This document shows, one piece after another, positions 33,386 through 45,479 of a DNA stretch of 64,000 bases (position 1 is its first letter; every line of letters begins with the position of its first letter). The notes beneath the pieces were generated by a model. The model was given only the letters and a program-made list of their open reading frames with translations, was not told the origin of the DNA and ran no database searches. This DNA is from Carnegiea gigantea (lineage: Eukaryota > Streptophyta > Magnoliopsida > Caryophyllales > Cactaceae), in the NCBI GenBank assembly GCA_029747015.1, contig JAKOGI010003143.1, forward strand, positions 1-64,000. The letters are read 5' to 3'. Position numbers and translations under genes: made by a program.

Positions 33386-34031
33386 TATACTTGACGGAAG
33401 GTAGTTCGACTACTAGATCCTTAGAAACGAGTTTATTCAAAAGAGAGAGGCTTGCATGACCTAGCCTCTTGTGCCAAAGCATAACATCGTCATCAAGAGC
33501 ACTTAAACAAGTCAGATTTTGGAGAAGTGAAAGAACACACGCTTTATACACATTGGTGTGTTGCTTTCCCCTCAACACATCACCAGAGTTGATATTGGTA
33601 ATCAAGCATTGATCTGAAGAGAACTCAACGTGATTACCTCTATCACACAATTGAGACACACTTAGCAAATTATGTTGTAAACCATCAACCAAGTACACAT
33701 TTTTAATAGAATGAGAGAGTGATTTACCTATCTGACCTACACCGACAATTGTCTCAGATTTGCCATTTTCAAATGCCACTTTCCCTCCATCAAACGCTGT
33801 AAGTGAGAGGAAGTTTGATATGTCTCTTGTCATGTGCCTTGAGCAACCACAATCCAAGTACCATAGTTGGTTGCCTCTTCTCGCTTTAGCCTTATCCCTG
33901 AGTTGGGACAAACTTTCGACCAGTTCAAAGTCCAATTCGAACTCATTTCTGGCCATTAGAGCCATCGGTACTTCTTCTTCTTCTTGAGAGCCGTCTTCTT
34001 CCCCCGAAGTTTTACCCCAGGCTACTATCAT
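33339..34031 (-). pseudogene. Copia protease and GAG-pre-integrase segment
   Basis: One open frame of 230 codons. The protease motif is WYLDCGCSRHMT, where family members have D(S/C)G(A/C)S, followed by NLLSVSQLCD. The GAG-pre-integrase zinc-binding part is LWHKRLGHAS with CDAC near the end. It is disconnected from gag by stops near 34,090 and from integrase by a frameshift near 33,350. Confidence 0.85.
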
Positions 34032-34094
34032 AGCCTTAGTGAAACGCCTTGTGGAGCTGCTTTCTTGCTGCCTCTTGCCACAGTTTCGGAACTA

Positions 34095-34994
34095 TTATGA
34101 CCCCTGTTCTTCCTTCTGCATGGGGCAATTCTTCATGATGTGATCATGTTTCCCACATCTGAAGCAACCCGAGAACTGATCACGATCACTGCCCATTGGC
34201 TTGCTGGTGCTTCCCTTCTTGAAGTTCCCTTCAGCCTTCTTGAAGAATTTCTTGAACTTCCATGTTATCATGGCCATTTCTTCATCATCCAAGTTCGAAC
34301 CATCACTTTCCACAGCCTTTAGCGTAAGGCCTCGGTCTTTCTTCGTTTCTTCCTTCACATAGGAGCTTCTCCTCAATTCCTATGTCTGAAAGTTCCCAAT
34401 GAGCTCATCCAAGGAGATCTCGTTCATCTTCTTTGCTTCCTGGATGGCTATAACTTTCGTTTCCTACGATTGAGGCAAAAATCATAGGATCTTCCTCACC
34501 AATTCTTCGGTGGTAAAGGATTTCCCCAACGATTTCAACTCATTGGTGATGTAGGTAAAACGAGTGTACAGATCCATTACTGTCTCTTTGTCGCTCATTT
34601 CGAACAGCTCGTATTTTCTCATTAATAGCTCGATCCTAGACTGTTTAACCTAGTTGGTTCGTTCATGAGCGACGCGAAGGGCATTCCATATCTCATTCAC
34701 GGAATCAAACTTTGAGATACGGTTGTACTCGTCTGGTCTAAGGCCAAAATACAGCAGCTTCTTGCCCCTTGCATTTTGCTCCATTTTTTTAAAATCATCC
34801 GAATCGAACTCATTTGGCTTCTTAGGGGTGGTCTTGCCATCTTCCATGGTCTTCACTGGAATGTAAAGGCCATTCTCAATAATCATCCACAACTTGTAGT
34901 CATCAGCCTGAATGTAATTCTCCATACGATTCTTCCACCATCTGTAGTGTTGTCTATTGAAGTATGGTGGTCGAGTCACAGATTGACCCTCCAA
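34095..34994 (-). pseudogene. Copia gag with zinc knuckle, broken
   Basis: Starts MEGQSVTRPPYFNRQHYRWW at 34994, the N-terminal gag motif of plant copia elements, continuing through FDSVNEIWNAL. At least three in-frame stops follow (near 34,647, 34,465 and 34,380). The C-terminal frame (34376-34095) holds a perfect CX2CX4HX4C knuckle, CFRCGKHDHIMKNC. Nucleocapsid role by family. Confidence 0.87.
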
Positions 34995-35057
34995 AATTCC
35001 TTATGGTGCACTCATCTTTTTAGGATCTTTCAAGGTATTATCCTCAGTATAAGAACT

Positions 35058-35071
35058 CTACTTTGATACCA
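35058..35071 (-). other. Primer-binding site of the Sirevirus-like element
   Basis: The minus strand reads TGGTATCAAAGTAG two bases after the LTR, the initiator-tRNA-Met type used by copia elements, with one change in the core. Confidence 0.8.
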
Positions 35072-35073
35072 CT

Positions 35074-36295
35074 TGTTAGATTTAATCGCACAAGGACACA
35101 AGAGGGGGTGAATTGTGTCTACCAGCATTTTCGATTGTTCCAAAACACTCGTAAAAACTATTTGGGATGCGTGTTTGGAGTGAAGCAGAAACAAAAATAA
35201 TTACGAAAATAATAAAGGTAACATAGTGTTTTTACATGGGAAACCACCTCTAGCCTAATTAAGGAGTAAAAACCGCGACCTACTATAGTAGGATTTCAGC
35301 AGCACTTTCACTAGACGGGATGAACACGTTATAAAGGTAACAATCACACATGTAACTTAGTCTGCCCCGAGACGCGATTACAAACACCAGGTCCGACGTC
35401 TCCCAAGACTTGGACACTCTCTTATCTCACTGATGAAAAAGAGAACAACACCTTACTTGAATGCTTCTAAGAAGGCTTAATGTAAGGTACAATACAATTC
35501 ATATTATGCCAATACTAAAGACTCAATTTAGCACTCTCTTTGAAGGTTTTTCTCACAGAAAACTCTCAGTCACAAAGGCAATTTTTAACCCTTGAAAACC
35601 ATGAGACACACTGAGGAAAAAGGCAACTTAAATAGAGGAATGTGTGTGAGTGGAAAAGGAGAATAATTCTCCCACTAAGTACTTGTGGTGCAAGAGTAGG
35701 AGGAAGTGAACACCACTCCTTTCAACTGATCAAACTCCAACAGTTAATCCCCCACATTTCTCCACTATCTTAGCCACTCCCTAAAAAGTAGGATCAATTA
35801 CATGGTAAATATTCTTCCCTAGAAAGTATGATTAAATCTCTCAACATTATTTACAAAGGCAGAAATAGTTTTAGACTCAACTGACATTAGGAAACTTAAT
35901 CCCAATTATTTCATCAAATTCTACAGTCAAAAATCATTTTAAAACCTTGAAATTCGTTTTTATTTTTGGCCTCAAAACACTTCAGTCCTGACTTCTCAGA
36001 ACTGTTCTAAAGCAGTGGTCTGAGATACCTCAAAACCATTCAAAGCAAATACTAAGTCAAGGACCTTCTAATTGACATATTAACAAGAATCTAAACGAAT
36101 AAAGCATATACAAAACCTAAGACTCTTGTTATCAGCTGGACTCCTTGCACATGTATCGACTTTGATGCTCCACACTCATTCGAATCGCTCCAAGTATTTT
36201 TCAGATCCTATTTGAACACATAACTCAAGCACAGCATATTGACTAGTACATTTGGGTTGTTATAATCAAAACCTTACACATTAGTTTGGTCAACA
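35074..36295 (-). repeat. 5' LTR of the Sirevirus-like element (1,222 bp)
   Basis: TGTTAGATTTAATCGC...GGTCAACA, colinear with 26063-27280; followed by the right copy of the CTTCC duplication. Confidence 0.92.
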
Positions 36296-36300
36296 CTTCC

Positions 36301-36943
36301 CACTTTATAAGTAGGCCTAGAATCAGATGGACATTCCTTATAGAATAGTGATGCTGTTAAGTTTGAAGATTTGAACAGCTGAAAGATTCTCCATTAACTT
36401 CCTTCATAGAAATTATCCATTCCCAATGCTCTTACTTTTTCTCAAACGTGTTTATGTTACATCCATTATCAGTTTTCTTTGGACATCAATGATGATCTTT
36501 TGGCTTAGAATGAGCCAGGTCGTCGGACCTAGCAGATTTGAACTGCAGAAAACACTAACAATAGCCAACAGCCTTAACGTGAGTAGATCTTATATACCTA
36601 GACACCTCCGAAATCTTACATAATAGTCTTATGAGACCTTATTTATTATGTTGGGCACAAGAGATGACGTTATTTTAATGCCAAACTAGTCTCTAAACCC
36701 GTGTTTTAAAATTTTAGCTAAACTATTTTTAGAAATATTATAACTAATCTCATAATTGAATTTTTTAGAAATAATAATATTAACATATATATAATTTATC
36801 ATTTACTGGAAGATCTGGAAGCCTTGCATACCAATATCAATTTCATATTCAGCAAGCAACAGTATAAATTGCTAAGATAATGTGCATGTAATCAAGGCTT
36901 TTTATTTGTGCACTGTTAGTAGTTGGAAGTTAGAATCCTTCAG
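36301..36943. other. Sequence upstream of WAK pseudogene 1
   Basis: No gene recognised. A TATATATAATTTATC stretch near 36786 is the best promoter TATA candidate for the WAK gene but is not convincing on its own. Confidence 0.35.
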
Positions 36944-37749
36944 ATGAATCATACAATGATTTCCTTATCAATGTTCCAGTCCATCCCAATACTATGGCTA
37001 GTAGTGCTAGAAATAGTGTCTTCGGATCCAGTAATACCAACGGCGAGGCTTGGGTGCAATAGTACGTGTGAAGATTCACTTGTTGATATTCCCTTTCCAT
37101 TTGGGATTGGTCTTGATTGCTACCATGATCCTTGGTATGAGATTATTTGCAATTCTTCCTCAGGTGTTCATAAACCCTTTCTAAGTAAGATTAACCTAGA
37201 AGTATTGTATATATTTGGTGACCTTCAATCGAGGGGCCCATCTGCTGGCCTTACTGAGTCTTCGTATGATCTGTGTGGTTTACAATTGTTAGTGGTCGGT
37301 GACTGGCAAACAATTTGTACAAGTGGTCAAGGTGGTAATTCTTCTTTACAGGAAATATTTAGTAGCATCAACTTGAAAGGAAGCCCTTTTAGGTTCCCGG
37401 TTGATCAGAATGCTCTTGTGATGTTGAGATGCCCAAGCTACGCCAAATAAGTGGATCGAAGCAGCAGTGCTAAGCTGGGGGGATGTACCTCCATTTGCTA
37501 ACCAAGTGTCTCAATTTCAGGAGAGCATACCGATACTTGTGATGGGATCGGGTGGTTTTCAGCATCACTATCTGGAGCAGCACTTGGGATTGACTTTTAC
37601 AATGTATATGTATTGGACATACCAGCTGATACTTGCATATACATTTCCTTGATGGACATAACCGACCAACGGCCTGCAGCAGCACCAAATTTATTTAGAA
37701 GTGTACTATACTAGAAGCCTCCACTCCTACAGGCCCTACTCAAGGAAAT
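36944..37749 (+). pseudogene. Wall-associated kinase 1, ectodomain part of exon 1 (broken)
   Basis: A signal peptide follows the start (hydrophobic SIPILWLVVLEIV). Next is a galacturonan-binding WAK module: LGCNSTCEDS, then VDIPFPFGIGLDCYHDPWYE, and a GSPFRFPVDQNALV block. It aligns with WAK 2 at 53325 over its whole length. Stops break it at 37448-37450 (TAA), near 37,493 (TAA) and near 37,714 (TAG), and a frameshift follows before the copia insertion at 37750. Intact members anchor in the plasma membrane, bind pectin with this domain and signal through a cytoplasmic kinase. The matching rest of the exon resumes at 47753. Confidence 0.88.
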
Positions 37750-39728
37750 TGTTGACTCGATTTTGGCTAGTTAAATCATTCTAGAAGGGAGCGAATAGGG
37801 TGATGATCAAAGTCACAAAATAATCAAACTATGGAATGCGAAAAATGTAAATGTGGACGAAACACACAATTTATAGAGGTTTGGCCATGCCTAATCTTCT
37901 ACCTACAGGCGCCCCTCGTCGATGGGATACACGTAGGGGTGTTCATCGGTCCAGGACCGGACCAGACCGGCTGGACCGAGGACCGAAAATTTGCCAGACC
38001 TTGGACCGAGGACCGGACTGGTCTGGAGTCGATCCTGGACCAGACCGGACCGGTCGGAACTCGTACCGGACCGACTCCAGACCTGTCCTCTGGCAGCACT
38101 GCGCCACAAATCAACCCCTAAACCATAAATTCATAATCAGGCACCCAGGCATCCATGGATGACCAAATTTCCAACACAATATCACAATTCACAAATTCAC
38201 AATCAACCCCTAAACCATAAATCCAACAAACATAAGAACCCTATCCAACAAACACACGAACCCTAGCCTCACCACTCTCGACTAATTTCGCAGATTCAAT
38301 CAATTAAACTACCCAAAATCTCAACAAAATCAGAATATAGATAGAAATGAGAAACCTAAACTGTACCTTAGAGTTCAGATTCAAGTCAAGAGGGAGGGCA
38401 GTGAAAAGAGAGAGTTCAGATCGAGACCCGAGAGGGATGCTGAGAGAGCAAGACCTGTCAACCAGATCGGCGACTGACGCAGCGCAATGTCAGAGCTCGG
38501 CGCCGGAGACCGGAGATTTCTGGCGCCCGCTGCAAGCCGAGTGGGAGCCTGAGAGAGTGAGAGGGGTAGAGGAACGAACGAATGAAAGAGAAAGAGGAGA
38601 GGGAGTGAGGTCGCGAACCAGTCGAATGAAATGAATGAAGAAGAAGGGCAGTCTGGGGGAAATTGCAAAACATAAGTCAGCCAAACCCCCCCAAAAAAAC
38701 CTAACTCAGCTCGGTCCACGGTTCGATTCCGGTCCAACCGGACCAGACCGAAGATTGAAACTGGAAAGGGACAGGACCCAGGACCGCACCGAATAGCCTC
38801 GGTCTGGTTCGGTCCAGACCGATCCAGGTCGGTCTTCGATCCAATCCGATCCAGGACCATTTAATGAACACCCCTAGATACACACGATTCACCAATCGTA
38901 CAACCTACCAGTTATTCCTACAACTATAGGTGTCCCAACATACGTGTTACTCCCCAACCATACTTAGGTGGTTGGCCCTCCGACTAATCAATCCAACCCA
39001 ATGCAAAGAAATATAACAACTATAAGATACACTTCTTTGGAGAGAACAAAATAAATATAACAATATAAGCTCAAACTCTTCTCAAATTCTTCCTATTGAT
39101 TGCAAGTGTAGCTTTCTTTCTTCTCGTTCTTTGTTTATGCTCTTTTTCATCCTTTTCAGCTACAAATATTTTCCTATTTATAGACAATGATATTATAAAT
39201 GTTGAAGAAATATTTGAAAAGTGACCGTTGTATCAATCAAGGAAAGTTGATCTTCTGTATCATTTTAAGGCCTTGAATCCAATCTTTCAAGCCCTTGAAA
39301 TTCGCGGTTTTGCTTGACGTTTATCTTTTGATTTCCAACTGCTACTTATCTTATTTTCAGTTGAACATCTTGCCTGAGAGAATCATTTAAAATATGGTTT
39401 TTAGCAGCATAATATTTCAAAATATAATGTCAGAAGATAATATCATATTTTAACCAAATCTTGACATTTGATAAATATAGCATCATAATCCCATAATCAA
39501 ATTTAAATCACCAAATATAATGTCATAAATATCACATATTCAAATTTAAATTCCAAATCATCTCAAGATATTGTGGCAGCTTATATCAAATCAATTAAGC
39601 AATACTAGCATGTTAAACATTAAGGTGGATCCAATTATAAAATAATAAACATATCAATGGACCAACCTCTTTTTGTCTTTCATCAAAACATATTAATAAA
39701 TACACTGTGAGTTTAAGAAAAGCTAACA
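37750..39728 (-). repeat. 3' LTR of copia 2, carrying a hAT element
   Basis: Colinear with 46661-47747 once the 943-bp miniature element at 37934-38876 and its duplication are removed. Followed by a purine tract (minus strand AAAAAGGGGGAGAT, 39729-39742). Confidence 0.9.
37934..38876. mobile_element. hAT miniature element (GGTCCGGACC family), 943 bp
   Basis: Terminal inverted repeats TAGGGGTGTTCATCGGTCC and, at the right, GGACCATTTAATGAACACCCCTA. The 8-bp duplication is GATACACG / GATACACA (7 of 8). Both ends are filled with GACCGGACC-type words, subterminal repeats of hAT elements. The centre (38340-38660) is different, GA-rich sequence, possibly captured DNA. No transposase. ORFs across the repeat words (GPDQTG type) are artefacts. 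Confidence 0.9.
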
Positions 39729-40066
39729 ATCTCCCCCTTTTTTATGAAATACAAAACCCAATAAAAATACATATCAATACAATTTTGAATGACACAATAT
39801 GTAAAGTTACCATATACTTCTCCCCCTTTTTGTATCAAAAGGCAGCACAAGAAGGAGAAAGAAAAATTGAAGCACACATAAACTTACCATGTCTTTCATA
39901 CTTTGACGATATGATATTAGGCGGTGACTTGTTACTCCAACCCAGAAATGAAGCTTTCAAGTGGAAGCTCATGCATAGAGGCAAATCATCAACTGTTGCC
40001 AGGAAAATTCATGTGTTTGATAATGAGTTTGACTTAGCTCCCCCCTCAATCTTCAGCGCAAGCCCC

Positions 40067-43000
40067 ATGAGTATTATATGTCTCAACTGCTGCGGGCTTG
40101 GTGACTCGGAGGCAGTCAAAAGGCTCCGTAACTTTCTACGGAAGCATTCACCGAGCTTGGTTTTCATCTCCGAAACTAAGTGCAGTGCCCTTGAAATGGA
40201 GAGCGTAAAGATGAAGCTTAAAGGCTTCGATGGTATAGCCACAGATGCCAGAGGCTAGTCTGGTGGTCTAGCCATGTTTTGGAAAAAAAGCCTTGATGTA
40301 TCCCTCCTTTCTATTTCCCTACACCATATCAACATCACTATTATAAGGTTAGGAAGTTGGGAGAAGTGGCAATTTACAGGTGTATACGGAAATCCGGAGA
40401 ATCATAATAAACTCAAGACTTGCAACCTCATTCGATACCTTCATAATCACTCCACTCTTCCTTGGTTAGTTGAAGGAGATATAAATGAAATTTTTTATAA
40501 CATGGAGAAGATAGGGGGCCCTAAGAAACAGTAAGCTATTCTTGACGCCTTCCAAGATGCCTTTGAATCATGTGGTCTTCATGATTTGGGCTTCCAAGGC
40601 TACGAATTCACCTGGTGGAACCGTCAAAGTGGCGACCAATCCGTAGAGGAGTGTTTAGACAGACTTGGTGCCAACATTGATTGGTCACTCCTTTTCCCCT
40701 CGGCTAAGGTCTTTCATATTGATGTCAAGATCTAAAACCATGTACCTATCCATCTTAAACTCGCTGGGGATAGATGATTTAATAAGCAGAGAAGGTGGGC
40801 ATTTAAGTTTGAGAATATGTGGGCTCTTCATGATCAATGCGCGGAAGTCATACAGAATGCATTGGATAGAGTGGTTGAGTCCAACAGCACTTTGGCCATT
40901 ATGAAAAAGCTCTCAGCATGCGCCAAAGAACTGACTTCCTGGAACCTCTCAGAGTTAGGTCACGTCCACAGCAGAATCAGCGCTTTGGAATCTTCCTTTC
41001 GGGGCATCAGAGACATATCACGCTCATACAATATTCTCTCTGAGATTAGTCAGTGGCATCAAAAGGAAGAGCTGCTCTGGCACTAGCGATCTAGGATTGA
41101 TCTTTTGTGGCACGGGGACTCTAATTCTAAGTGGTTCCACTCTAGAGCTTCGGTTAGGCATGCCACAAACTGCATCTCTTCCCTAATAGATGATGCTGGG
41201 CAGGAATATTCAGACCCCAGCAGCATTGAATCAATAGTGGTGGGTTATTTTTCTGAACTTTGTGAGTCCACTAATGCTGCGGATATGGAATGTATTCTTC
41301 TCCATGTTCAGCTGAAAGTCACTCAAGGTATGAACCGTACTCTCATGGCTGCTTTTTCCATGGACGAGGTGAAACAAGCCGAATTTCAAATGCACCTGAG
41401 CAAGGCCCCGGGCCCTGATGGACTCAACCCATTTTTTTATCAGCACTTCTGGAATATTGTGGGTAATGATGTAACCAAAGCAATTTTGGATGTTCTAAAT
41501 GGAGCTTCTATTCTTCCTTTCAACCATACTAATGTTGCCCTTATTCCGAAGAAGGCGAACCCCACCAACATGAGCGAGTTCCGCCCATCAGCCTTTGTAA
41601 TGTGGCATACAAAATTATCACGAAGGTGCTCTCTAACGGTCTCAAAGCGGTGCTTCTCGATATCATTTTCGAAAATCAAAGTGCATTCACATCCAGTAGA
41701 TTGATCGCAAGAAAATATCTTGATAGCCTATGAGCTCTTCCACTATATGCATGGTCACAAAGGCATAAATGGCGCTATAGCCCTAAAGCTTGACATGAGT
41801 AAAGCTTTCGACCGCGTTGAATGGAACTTCCTGGATGACATTATGTTGCAGCTTGGCTTTGATCAGAGATGGGTCTCCCTTACAATGAAGTGTGTACGTT
41901 CGGCCACTTTCTCATTCATCATCAATGGTGACCTGGTTGGTCACGTTACTCCCAGTCGCGGCCTATGCCAAGGGGACCCAATCTCCCCCTTCTTATTCCT
42001 TCTCTGCACTAAAGGTCTCTCATCCTTACTCACTCATGCGGTTGAATCCCAAGCCCTCCATGGTATTAAAATTTGTTCGGGAGCGCCTATTATTTCTCAT
42101 TTGTTGTTTGCGAACGACTCCATTCTCTTCTGCAAAACCTCCTGGGAGCAAGGGCTATTCGTTCGAGATATCCTTTTTAATTATGAAAAGGCCTCGGGAC
42201 AAAAAGTGAAACTAGAAAAAGCCCAAGTCATGTTTACTAAGGGGGTTCTCCAAGAGCGTTGAGATGATATTGTTGGGTGCTTGGCCATCAAGGAGGTTCT
42301 TTCTCACGGCAAACACCTTAGTCTTCCTACATACGTTGGTATGAAATGGAAGAAGCCCTTCTTATTCCTCAAAGACCGTATCAGTCGTCGTCTTTCTTCT
42401 TGGATGGATCAACTTATTTCCTAGGCGGCTGGGAGGTGCTCATAAAGGCCGTAGTCCATGCAATCCCTACCTATGCAATGAGTGTTTTTAAGTTACCCAA
42501 GGATATTTGTTCTTCCATTCAGTCTTCCATCATTAATTTCTTGTGGGGTCACAACTAGGGGTATGCAAAACCGGTTAATTAGAGTTTCGGTTAATTGAAA
42601 ATAGGTTAACTGGTTTTTTTATTCAAAAAAATTCCGAACCGTAACTGAACCGAAAATTTCGGTCAACCATTTTTCGGTTAACTAAAAATTTCGGTTCGTC
42701 CAATACCCGAACCGTAACCGAGCCGAAAAATCGGTTAACCAGTTTTTTGGTTCGTTAACCGATTTTTCCGTTCGGTTATCAGTTAGCCGTTCACAAATAA
42801 TAAAAACACATACTTTCTTAGCCATTTTTCATTTTTCTATGTTTATCTTTGCACAAAAAAATAAACTTTGGTTACCACTTATAAATAATAAAAAAGTGCA
42901 CTTTCTTACCTAATTTTTAATTTTTTATGTATAATTTTTTTTAAAAAAAATTATTTTCGATTCAATTAACCGCTGGTTAACCAAATTTTTAAATTGTCCA

Positions 43001-44722
43001 AACCGTAACCGAGCCGAAAATCGAAATCTTTTTTCGGTTAACCTTTTGTTGAAAATTTGTTTTGTTAACTGATTTTTTGATTCGGTTTTTTCGGTTTTCG
43101 GTTTTCGGTTTCAGGTTTTTTTTGCACGGCCTAGTCACAATACGGAAGCACGTAAGAATGATTGGATCCGAGCAGGGAGGCTTTACAACAAGAAAGAAGA
43201 TGGTGGGTTAGGATTTCGGGACCTTGACTTCTTTAACGGCGCCCTGTTAGCCAATCAATTTTGGGGGCTCCTTAAATACCCTTCCTATTTGGTGAGCCGT
43301 CTCTTGCAAGCCAAATACTATCCGCGTTGTTCCATCTTTGAGGCGGGCTTGGGTCATTGACCATCCTTCACTTGGAGGAGTATCTTGGGAGTTCGTGACT
43401 TTGTCTCCAGGGGCTCTATATGGTTGATTGGCAACAGACATCAAATATCTGTGTGGAATGATAAGTGGCTTCCTCGCCCCTTCTCCTTCAAACCACTCCA
43501 TCCTGAGGTTGTCGCTAATCCATCTATGAAGGTCTCCACTCAACTTTAATTTGGGTTGCTGGAAAGAAGATCGAGTCAAAGCCCTATTCCTTGCTATCGA
43601 TGCCGAGCTTATACTTAACTTGCCCATTTGCCAAGCTTGGTCATGTGATAGCTTCATTTGGCATTTCACTGTGGACGGTGATTTCTCAGTACGGTCGGCA
43701 TATCACCTAGCAAGATCCATCAAGCAAATGGACTCTTCGAGTACTTTGGCCCCTTCCCGTAGCCCATGGAAGCTGTTTGGTTTCTAAATGTGCCTCCTCG
43801 GATCAAGGTCTTCACTTGGAAAATGTGTATAGGGGCCTAGCCTCTCGGAGTAATCTCGCGCATTGACCTCGAGACTTTAATATGAATTGTCATATTTGTG
43901 GAGCCCCGGAAGACACCACTATGCACGCCCTACTTGAGTGTCCCTTGGGTTTGGAAATTAGGTCCGCTAGCCCCTTCTCGGCTGACTTTTGGGCTCGTCA
44001 TTACACGTCCATAACCAATTACCTTTTGCATGCTTTGAAAAACTTGGACTATGAAGAAGCTGGTAACTTCCTTGGGTCCTCTGGGAGGTTTGGAATTGCC
44101 GAAACTGTCACATCTTTGGCTCCTCAGATCGCTTATTGACTCATTTGTCTAATCGCGCCATCGCCTACGTTCGTGACTACTGAGAAGCTAAGCTGGCGCT
44201 TCACTCCAGCGACAGAGCACAAATCGATTGTTGGTCCCTGCCCAACTCGGGACTTTGGAAACTAAACTTTGATGCAGGCAAGCTAGGTGATTTGAGCGTG
44301 GTTTGGACTTCATCATTCGGGATTCGCTGGGTGACATGGTCCTCGCTGGTTCCCATCAGATGACGGGTTTTCATGATGCTGACATAGCCGAGGCTGAAGC
44401 CCGCTTGTTTGGTCTTCGTCACTCTTTATCCGCAGGGTACTCCAACTTGATCATCAAAGGAGACTCGTTGTCTGTTATCCCCAAGCTCCAAAATAAGGCT
44501 CATCTTAGTTCCACCTTAGGCTTCTCTCTAAAATTCTTTCTTTGGTTGCTAGTTGCACTTATTTTGCTTGGAGTAGTGTTAAACGGGGTGGTAATTGGGT
44601 GGCTTATAATGCCGCTCATTACCAACCTTATTTGTCTGGGGTTAGAATATGGGTTAAAGATATCCCGGTTCCCCTATAGGGACTGGCATCTTCAGACTTA
44701 TGTAACCACTTTGATGATTTAA
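40067..44722 (+). pseudogene. LINE ORF2 (endonuclease, reverse transcriptase, RNase H), broken
   Basis: ATG at 40067 begins MSIICLNCCGLGDSEAV, the usual start of plant L1 ORF2. Endonuclease motifs: FISETKC, and VEGDIN where GDFN is expected. The RT begins with KAPGPDGLNPFFYQHFW, then KLDMSKAFDRVEW and RGLCQGDPISPFLF. The catalytic FADD reads FAND (42107-42118), a loss of one metal-binding Asp. After the hAT insertion come the thumb region, a zf-RVT finger (CHICGAPEDTTMHALLEC, from 43882) and an RNase H remnant (44260-44720). More than ten stops or frameshifts; inactive. Confidence 0.88.
42556..43133. mobile_element. hAT miniature element (GGTTAACCGG family) inside the LINE, 578 bp
   Basis: Starts TAGGGGTATGCAAAA and ends TTTTTTTGCACGGCCTA. 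The 8-bp duplication GTCACAAC / GTCACAAT (42548-42555, 43134-43141) matches at 7 of 8. GGTTAACC and CGGTTCGGTT words fill both halves. Same family and nearly the same length as 29107-29674. It splits the LINE RT/thumb coding region (WGHN | ...RKNDWIRAG). Confidence 0.88.
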
Positions 44723-44768
44723 TATAATTTGCCCCGTTTGTTATCAAAAAACAAAAACAAAAAAAAAG

Positions 44769-45479
44769 GGATTAAACACTAACATTTTAATCAAATAATA
44801 TATCCTATCATGCATGCATTAGCTTGATATTCTCATAACCATTAAAGAGGATCAACATATAAGAGCATTTATACAACAACTCTCTCCCTTCAAGAATAAA
44901 TCCATATTATCGGAGAATCATCAAGCAATATAATTCTTCCTTATAGAAAGAAGCAATATCATTTATGTAAATGCTAGGATGCATAACATTATGGACAAAT
45001 ATATTGTGATCACAGACAGCATATCATTTACGTATAAAGATAATCACATGACATAATAACATAAGATATGATGTAATATTAATCATGCTCACCTTCTAAA
45101 GATAATTAAACAAATTAAAATTCAAAAATTTGAAAATCAAAATTTCTCAAATAGGAAGTAAATCATGCAAAGATAACATCACCCTCCATTTGTAAGAATT
45201 CAAATTTTGTTTTCTATTCATGTTGTTGAAACAGAAATTCAAGCTTTTGATTCAGACACACCAAAATTTTCAGTTTCTACCTGCAGTTCAAGGACTTGAA
45301 CTGTATTTCAGGGCTTTGAAATCTGGACACTAAACTGATTATCTATTATTACAACCTCCTTGGACCATAAAGCAATTTCCATGAGTACTTCATCATTTCT
45401 TGGGCATTCAATTTCGCAATTTCATATTTTATTCTCATGTGGATACAAAATATTCTGTAAAACAAACTTATATCTTTCT
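44769..45479. other. AT-rich interior of copia 2, no coding seen
   Basis: Lies between the LINE tail and the zinc-knuckle end of gag. Pol would be expected here on the minus strand but no protease, integrase or RT motif is visible. Confidence 0.5.

Larger units (their letters stand above)
26063..36295 (-). mobile_element. Sirevirus-like Ty1/copia element, complete but inactive (10.2 kb)
   Basis: LTRs at 26063-27280 and 35074-36295 (TGTTAG...TCAACA), flanked by an exact 5-bp target duplication CTTCC (26058-26062, 36296-36300). On the minus strand the order is LTR, primer site, gag, protease, integrase, RT, RNase H, envelope-like ORF, purine tract, LTR. This is the Ty1/copia gene order, and the extra 3' ORF is typical of Sireviruses. 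Every ORF has stops or frameshifts. A hAT miniature element sits in the envelope-like ORF. Confidence 0.92.
39850..44768 (+). mobile_element. L1-type LINE inserted in copia 2
   Basis: Endonuclease, RT, zinc finger and RNase H regions in order on the plus strand, ending in an A-rich tail (about 44747-44768). The 5' boundary is approximate; ORF1 is missing or reduced to a short remnant before 40067. Interrupted by a hAT element at 42556-43133. No clear target duplication was found. Confidence 0.88.

Noticed and set aside
36426..36623. 65-aa ORF upstream of WAK 1
   Set aside because: No motif, no plausible start context, AT-rich surroundings.
37831..38895. Multiple ORFs with GPDQTG or DRTGL type repeats
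   Set aside because: They fall in subterminal repeat words of a hAT miniature element and occur in many frames.
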